Assembly: GCA_029907055.1 (NCBI GenBank)
Contig: JARYMO010000095.1
Span: 1 to 6,168, forward strand
Reading direction: 5' to 3'
From: Syntrophomonadaceae bacterium
Lineage (GTDB): Bacteria; Bacillota; Syntrophomonadia; Syntrophomonadales; Syntrophothermaceae
DNA: 6,168 nucleotides
Position 1 is the first letter of the stretch. The number at the start of each line of letters is the position of its first letter. The translations under genes and the position numbers were made by a program. A model generated the notes under the pieces. That model ran no database searches. It had not been told where the DNA came from and was given only the letters and a program-made list of their open reading frames with translations. This document shows, in pieces, positions 1-6,168 of the stretch.

Positions 1-1494
1 CCCCGCCCGGTAGACTTCCTCGCGCTTCTTGGCCAGCCCCACCACCGGGATGTCGACCCCCGCTTCCTGCAGCGCCTCCCGCGCCGCCGTTACCTGCCCT
101 GCCCCGCCGTCGACCAGGATGAGGTCCGGCCAGGGCAGGAAGGCGGGGTTGCCCTCCCGCCCCTGCTGCACGCGCCGGCGCACCACCTCGCGCATGGCCC
201 GGTAGTCGTCGTTGACCTCACGGGATAGCCTGAAGCGCCGGTAGGCGCCCTTGTCCGGCCGCCCGGCGGCAGCTACCACCATCGCCCCCACCACTCCCTC
301 GCCGCCCAGGTGGGAGATGTCGAAGCCCTCGATGCGCTGCGGAACCACCTCCAGCCCCAGCGCCTGCGCCAGTTCCACCAGCGCCTGCTGGTCGGCCTGC
401 GCCGCTCCCAGCCGTTCCGCCGCCAGCAGGCGCGCGTTCTCCACCGCCATGGCCAGCAGCCGGGCCTTGAGCCCGCGCCGCGGCACCACGATGCGCGGCC
501 GGCTGCCTGCCCGCTCGCCCAGCCAGCGCTCCAGCACCTCGCGGCCGCCGGGGCTGACCGGCACCAGGATCTCGCGCGGGACCGCGGCCTGCTCGCCGTA
601 GTACTGCTGCAGGAAGTAGCCCAGGACCTGTTCCGGCTCTTCCCCCATGGCCTCGCGCAGCCAGAAGGTGTCCTTGGCCACCACCTTGCCCTGCCGCACC
701 TTGAACACCATCGCCAGCGTCTCCCGCTGCACCGGCAGCAGGGCCACCGCGTCCAGCTCCAGGGGGGTGGGCAGCACCACCTGCTGTTTCTCCTCCCCCA
801 GCCGCCGCACCGCGCGGATGGCGTCCCGCAACTGGGCAGCGCGCTCGAACTGCAGGTCACGGGCGGCGGACCGCATCTCCTCCTCCAGCTGGGCCAGCAG
901 GCCGGCGGTGTCGCCCTCCATGAAGCGGATGACGGAGTCCACCATGCGCAGGTACTCGCCGCGGTCCACCTGCCCGCTGCAGGGGGCCAGGCAGCGCCCC
1001 AGGTCCCGGTTCAGGCAGGGCCGCTGCCCCCGCCGCAGGCGGCGGCAGGTGCGGATGGGGAACACCTCCGCCAGCGTGCGCACCGTCTCCTTGAGCGCCC
1101 CGGCGTCGCTGAAGGGGCCGAAGTAGCGGGACACCCCATCCTTCTTTTCCCGCACCACCAGCATGCGCGGGTACTCCTCGCCCACCGTGACCTTCAGGTA
1201 GGGGTAGCTCTTGTCGTCCCGCATGAGGATGTTGTACTTGGGGTGGTAGGCCTTGATGAGGTTGTTCTCCAGCATCAGGGCCTCCACCTCGCTGGTGGTG
1301 ACGATGTAGTCGAAATCGCGCACCCGCTGCATCAGCGCCCGCACCTTGGGCAGCAGGCGCTCTGGCGCCTGGAAGTAGGAGCGCAGGCGGCTGCGCAGCA
1401 CCTTGGCCTTGCCCACGTACAGCACCCGGCCCTCGCCGTCCTTGAACAGGTACACCCCGGGCTCCCGCGGCACCCTGCCCAGCCGTTCCCTCAC
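1..1494 (-). CDS. uvrC: UvrC, excinuclease ABC nuclease subunit (3' end cut off by window edge)
   Basis: UvrC makes both incisions around a lesion marked by UvrB. The window holds 498 codons, open to base 1; the family is usually about 600 residues. Seen in order: an N-terminal GIY-YIG nuclease (GVY 13-15, LYVGK 25-29, R36, Y40, E76 in ENNLIK) that makes the 3' cut; four cysteines (150, 160, 168, 172) in the arrangement reported to bind an Fe-S cluster in E. coli UvrC; a UVR hairpin (about 200-232, LQFERAAQLRDAI) that docks on UvrB; and the start of the RNase H-like domain for the 5' cut, with FDISH (D392), VDGG (D462) and GLAKK (489-490). The catalytic histidine and the helix-hairpin-helix pair lie beyond the window. 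The GTG at 1494 was chosen because AGGAGG lies 8 bases upstream and the frame reaches the GIY motif at the expected distance. The N-terminus is a few residues shorter than usual; an in-frame CTG at 1512-1510 is a weaker alternative. The gene follows the uvrA stop by 14 bases. I see no broken motif. Confidence 0.97.
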   Translation of the reverse strand, partial: MRERLGRVPREPGVYLFKDGEGRVLYVGKAKVLRSRLRSYFQAPERLLPKVRALMQRVRDFDYIVTTSEVEALMLENNLIKAYHPKYNILMRDDKSYPYLKVTVGEEYPRMLVVREKKDGVSRYFGPFSDAGALKETVRTLAEVFPIRTCRRLRRGQRPCLNRDLGRCLAPCSGQVDRGEYLRMVDSVIRFMEGDTAGLLAQLEEEMRSAARDLQFERAAQLRDAIRAVRRLGEEKQQVVLPTPLELDAVALLPVQRETLAMVFKVRQGKVVAKDTFWLREAMGEEPEQVLGYFLQQYYGEQAAVPREILVPVSPGGREVLERWLGERAGSRPRIVVPRRGLKARLLAMAVENARLLAAERLGAAQADQQALVELAQALGLEVVPQRIEGFDISHLGGEGVVGAMVVAAAGRPDKGAYRRFRLSREVNDDYRAMREVVRRRVQQGREGNPAFLPWPDLILVDGGAGQVTAAREALQEAGVDIPVVGLAKKREEVYRAG

Positions 1495-1502
1495 CGCCGC
1501 CC

Positions 1503-1508
1503 CCTCCT
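1503..1508 (-). promoter_or_regulatory. Strong ribosome binding site of uvrC
   Basis: AGGAGG, read on the minus strand, begins at the base right after the uvrA TGA (1511-1509) and lies 8 bases before the uvrC GTG (1494-1492). It is a full match to the core Shine-Dalgarno motif at good spacing, and it decides the uvrC start. Its position against the uvrA stop suggests that ribosomes ending uvrA can re-initiate on uvrC. Confidence 0.9.
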
Positions 1509-4403
<2,895 letters not shown>

Positions 4404-4413
4404 GGTTCACGGG

Positions 4414-4417
4414 CCTC
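4414..4417 (-). promoter_or_regulatory. Weak ribosome binding site of uvrA
   Basis: GAGG on the minus strand lies 10 bases before the uvrA GTG. It is only four bases long and the spacing is a little wide, so it is much weaker than the site before uvrC. No better purine run is close enough to the start. If this is the true site, uvrA translation may be modest or aided by ribosomes arriving from upstream. Confidence 0.45.
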
Positions 4418-4432
4418 GCTTTTCCCGACCGT

Positions 4433-4461
4433 GGCGGCCCCCCTGCGACCGGCGGACCGCC
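4433..4461 (-). other. GC-rich hairpin in the leader of uvrA
   Basis: On the minus strand GGCGGTCC (4461-4454) pairs with GGGCCGCC (4440-4433), giving eight pairs including one G-U and a 13-base loop. A competing shorter fold uses the near-perfect palindrome at 4462-4450 (CGGCG, 3-base loop, CGCCG). Both lie about 30-60 bases before the uvrA start. In DNA this rich in G and C such stems arise often by chance, so a regulatory role is only a possibility. Confidence 0.3.
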
Positions 4462-4480
4462 GCTGACTGCATGACAACCC

Positions 4481-4496
4481 TGAGCCGCTCCGCTCA
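4481..4496 (-). repeat. Short inverted repeat over the uvrB stop codon
   Basis: TGAGC and GCTCA flank a 6-base spacer, and the repeat includes the uvrB TGA (4496-4494). The 5-pair stem is weak and has no U tract after it, so it is a poor terminator candidate. It is recorded because it sits exactly at the end of uvrB. Confidence 0.3.
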
Positions 4497-6168
4497 GCCC
4501 GGGCGGGCGCGCCGCCGGCGGGCGGGCGCCGCTGGTCGCGCCACCTTGCCGCCGGCCTGGGCGATGAGGTCGCGCAGGTAGGCGGCACGCTCGAAGTCCA
4601 GTATCTCGGCGGCGTAGCGCATGTCCGCCTCCAGCTGCAGCAGCAGGCGCTGGCGCTCGCCGCGGGACAGCCCCTCGAAGACCGTCGGCTGGTAGGGCTC
4701 CAGCCCCTCGGCCACCGTGGCCTCGATGCCGGGCCGCACCTCCTTCTCCACCGAGCGGGGGGTAATGCCATGCCGGCGGTTGTGCTCCATCTGGATGGCG
4801 CGGCGGCGGTTGGTCTCGGCGATGGCCGACTGCATGGAGGGGGTGATGCGGTCGGCGTACATGATGACCTTCCCCTCCACGTTGCGAGCGGCGCGTCCGA
4901 TGGTCTGCACCAGCGAGCGCTCGGAGCGCAGGAAGCCCTCCTTGTCGGCGTCCAGGATGGCCACCAGCGCCACCTCCGGCAGGTCCAGCCCCTCCCGCAG
5001 CAGGTTGATGCCCACCAGCACGTCGAAGGTGCCCAGCCGCAGCTCGCGCAGGATCTCCAGCCGCTCCAGGGCGTCGATGTCGGAGTGCATGTAGCGCACC
5101 TTGATGCCGGTCTCCGCCAGGTAGTCGGAGAAGTCCTCGGCCATGCGCTTGGTAAGGGTGGTCACCAGCACCCGGAAGCCGCGGGCCACGGTGGCCTGCA
5201 CCTCGCCGATGAGGTCGTCGATCTGCCCGGCGGTGGGGCGCACCTCCACCTCCGGGTCCACCAGCCCGGTGGGACGGATGATCTGCTCCACCACCTGCGC
5301 GCTCTGCTGCAGCTCCCAGTCGCCGGGGGTGGCGCTCACGTACACCAGCTGCCCCACCCGCTGCAGGAACTCGTCGAAGCGCAGGGGCCGGTTGTCCATG
5401 GCCGAGGGCAACCGGAAGCCGAAGTCCACCAGCGTCTGCTTGCGGGAGCGGTCGCCCTCGTGCATGCCCCGCAGCTGGGGGATGCCGATGTGCGACTCGT
5501 CCAGGAACACCACGAAATCGGGTGGGAAGAAGTCGATGAGGGTGTAGGGCGGCTCGCCGGGGCGGCGCCCGGTGATGTAGCGCGAGTAGTTCTCGATGCC
5601 CTTGCAGTACCCGATCTCGCGGATCATCTCCAGGTCGTAGCGGGTGCGGTGGGCCAGGCGCTGGGCCTCCAGCAGTTTGCCCTCCGCCCGCAGCTGGGCC
5701 AGCCGCTCCTCCAGCTCCGCCTCGATCTCCCCTGCCGCCTCCAGCATGCGCTGGCGGCTGGTGATGTAGTGCGAGGCGGGGAAGATGAACACGTGGCTGC
5801 GCCGCCCCAGCACCTCCCCGGTGAGGGGGCTGAACTCCACCAGCCGCTCGATCTCGTCGCCGAAGAACTCGATGCGGATGGCGTTGTCGCCCGCCGACAC
5901 CGGCACCACCTCCACCACGTCGCCCCGCACCCGGAACTTGCCGCGCGAGAAGTCCACGTCGTTGCGCTCGTAGAGGTTCTCCACCAGCCGGCGCAGCAGC
6001 GCGTCGCGCCCTATCTCCATGCCCGGCCGCAGGGAGAGGGCCATGGCGTAGTAGTCCTGCGGCGCCCCCAGGCCGTAGATGCAGGAGACGCTGGCCACGA
6101 TGATGACGTCCCGCCGCTCCATCAGCGCCGCGGTGGCCGAGTGGCGCAGCTTGTCGATCTCGTCGTTG
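4494..6168 (-). CDS. uvrB: UvrB, damage-verifying helicase-like subunit (5' end cut off by window edge)
   Basis: UvrB receives damaged DNA from UvrA, checks the lesion using ATP, and holds it for UvrC. The visible part is 557 codons, in frame from 6167; the extra base 6168 belongs to a split codon. Full-length UvrB is about 660-690 residues, so roughly 120 residues are missing, including Walker A and most of the DNA-gripping beta-hairpin. An internal ATG at 6122 is not the start, because the conserved NDEIDKLRHSAT block lies upstream of it. Visible-part positions: SVSCIYGLG (26-34), GKFRVRGDVVEVVP (76-89), DESH Walker B (223-226), YVSATPG motif III (276-282), RPTGLVDP (298-305), TLTKRMAED (337-345), GINLLREGLDLP motif V (386-397), QTIGRAAR arginine-finger motif VI (421-428), and a C-terminal UVR hairpin (507-537, LDFERAAYLRDLI) that binds the matching hairpin in UvrC. 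A basic tail, RRRRARPG, follows. All helicase motifs seen are intact. Confidence 0.99.
   Translation of the reverse strand, partial: NDEIDKLRHSATAALMERRDVIIVASVSCIYGLGAPQDYYAMALSLRPGMEIGRDALLRRLVENLYERNDVDFSRGKFRVRGDVVEVVPVSAGDNAIRIEFFGDEIERLVEFSPLTGEVLGRRSHVFIFPASHYITSRQRMLEAAGEIEAELEERLAQLRAEGKLLEAQRLAHRTRYDLEMIREIGYCKGIENYSRYITGRRPGEPPYTLIDFFPPDFVVFLDESHIGIPQLRGMHEGDRSRKQTLVDFGFRLPSAMDNRPLRFDEFLQRVGQLVYVSATPGDWELQQSAQVVEQIIRPTGLVDPEVEVRPTAGQIDDLIGEVQATVARGFRVLVTTLTKRMAEDFSDYLAETGIKVRYMHSDIDALERLEILRELRLGTFDVLVGINLLREGLDLPEVALVAILDADKEGFLRSERSLVQTIGRAARNVEGKVIMYADRITPSMQSAIAETNRRRAIQMEHNRRHGITPRSVEKEVRPGIEATVAEGLEPYQPTVFEGLSRGERQRLLLQLEADMRYAAEILDFERAAYLRDLIAQAGGKVARPAAPARRRRARPG

Larger units (their letters stand above)
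4404..4493 (-). other. uvrB-uvrA intergenic leader, no terminator or promoter seen
   Basis: These 90 bases separate the uvrB TGA from the uvrA GTG. I see no U-run behind any hairpin, so no intrinsic terminator. A TTGTCA (4477-4472, minus strand) has no -10-like partner at suitable distance, so there is no convincing promoter. I see no SOS box of either the LexA or DinR type. The simplest reading is that uvrA is transcribed from a promoter upstream of uvrB, outside the window. The segment is GC-rich and can form the hairpins listed separately. Confidence 0.6.

Noticed and set aside
4404..4493. Possible terminator between uvrB and uvrA
   Set aside because: The GC-rich stems there are not followed by a U tract on the minus strand, and the next gene belongs to the same pathway, so read-through is more likely.
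4494..6122. uvrB starting at the internal ATG at 6122
   Set aside because: Fifteen further in-frame codons upstream to the window edge encode the conserved NDEIDKLRHSAT block, so the true start lies outside the window.

Overview
The window is filled by three genes of bacterial nucleotide excision repair, all on the minus strand and read in the order uvrB, uvrA, uvrC (high to low coordinates). uvrB enters at the right edge without its first codons (6168 to 4494), uvrA is complete (4403 to 1509), and uvrC runs off the left edge without its last roughly 100 codons (1494 to 1). I see no tRNA, rRNA, CRISPR array, insertion sequence, phage gene or plus-strand gene. The longest gap is the 90 bases between uvrB and uvrA.

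The DNA is very GC-rich. Codons end mostly in G or C, and the A/T-ending codons TTA, CTA and TCA are nearly absent. uvrA and uvrC both start with GTG, and uvrC has a strong AGGAGG ribosome binding site. Contiguous uvrB-uvrA-uvrC is a layout I associate with Bacillota, especially Clostridia and related thermophilic lineages. A high-GC member of that group is my best guess, but this is inference; the protein sequences alone do not fix the lineage.

The three proteins work in sequence. UvrA, a zinc-containing dimeric ATPase, finds DNA distortion and loads UvrB. UvrB, a helicase-like ATPase, verifies the lesion and forms the pre-incision complex. UvrC cuts 3' and then 5' of the lesion. All conserved motifs that fall inside the window look intact. 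UvrA carries the UvrB-binding domain, and both UvrB and UvrC carry the UVR helical hairpin through which they contact each other.

I do not see a previously undescribed system. The most interesting detail is at the uvrA/uvrC junction. The uvrC ribosome binding site is exactly complementary over 9 bases to a pyrimidine-rich stretch in the last uvrA codons. That stretch is itself a perfect 9-base tandem duplication. This could make uvrC translation depend on ribosomes finishing uvrA.
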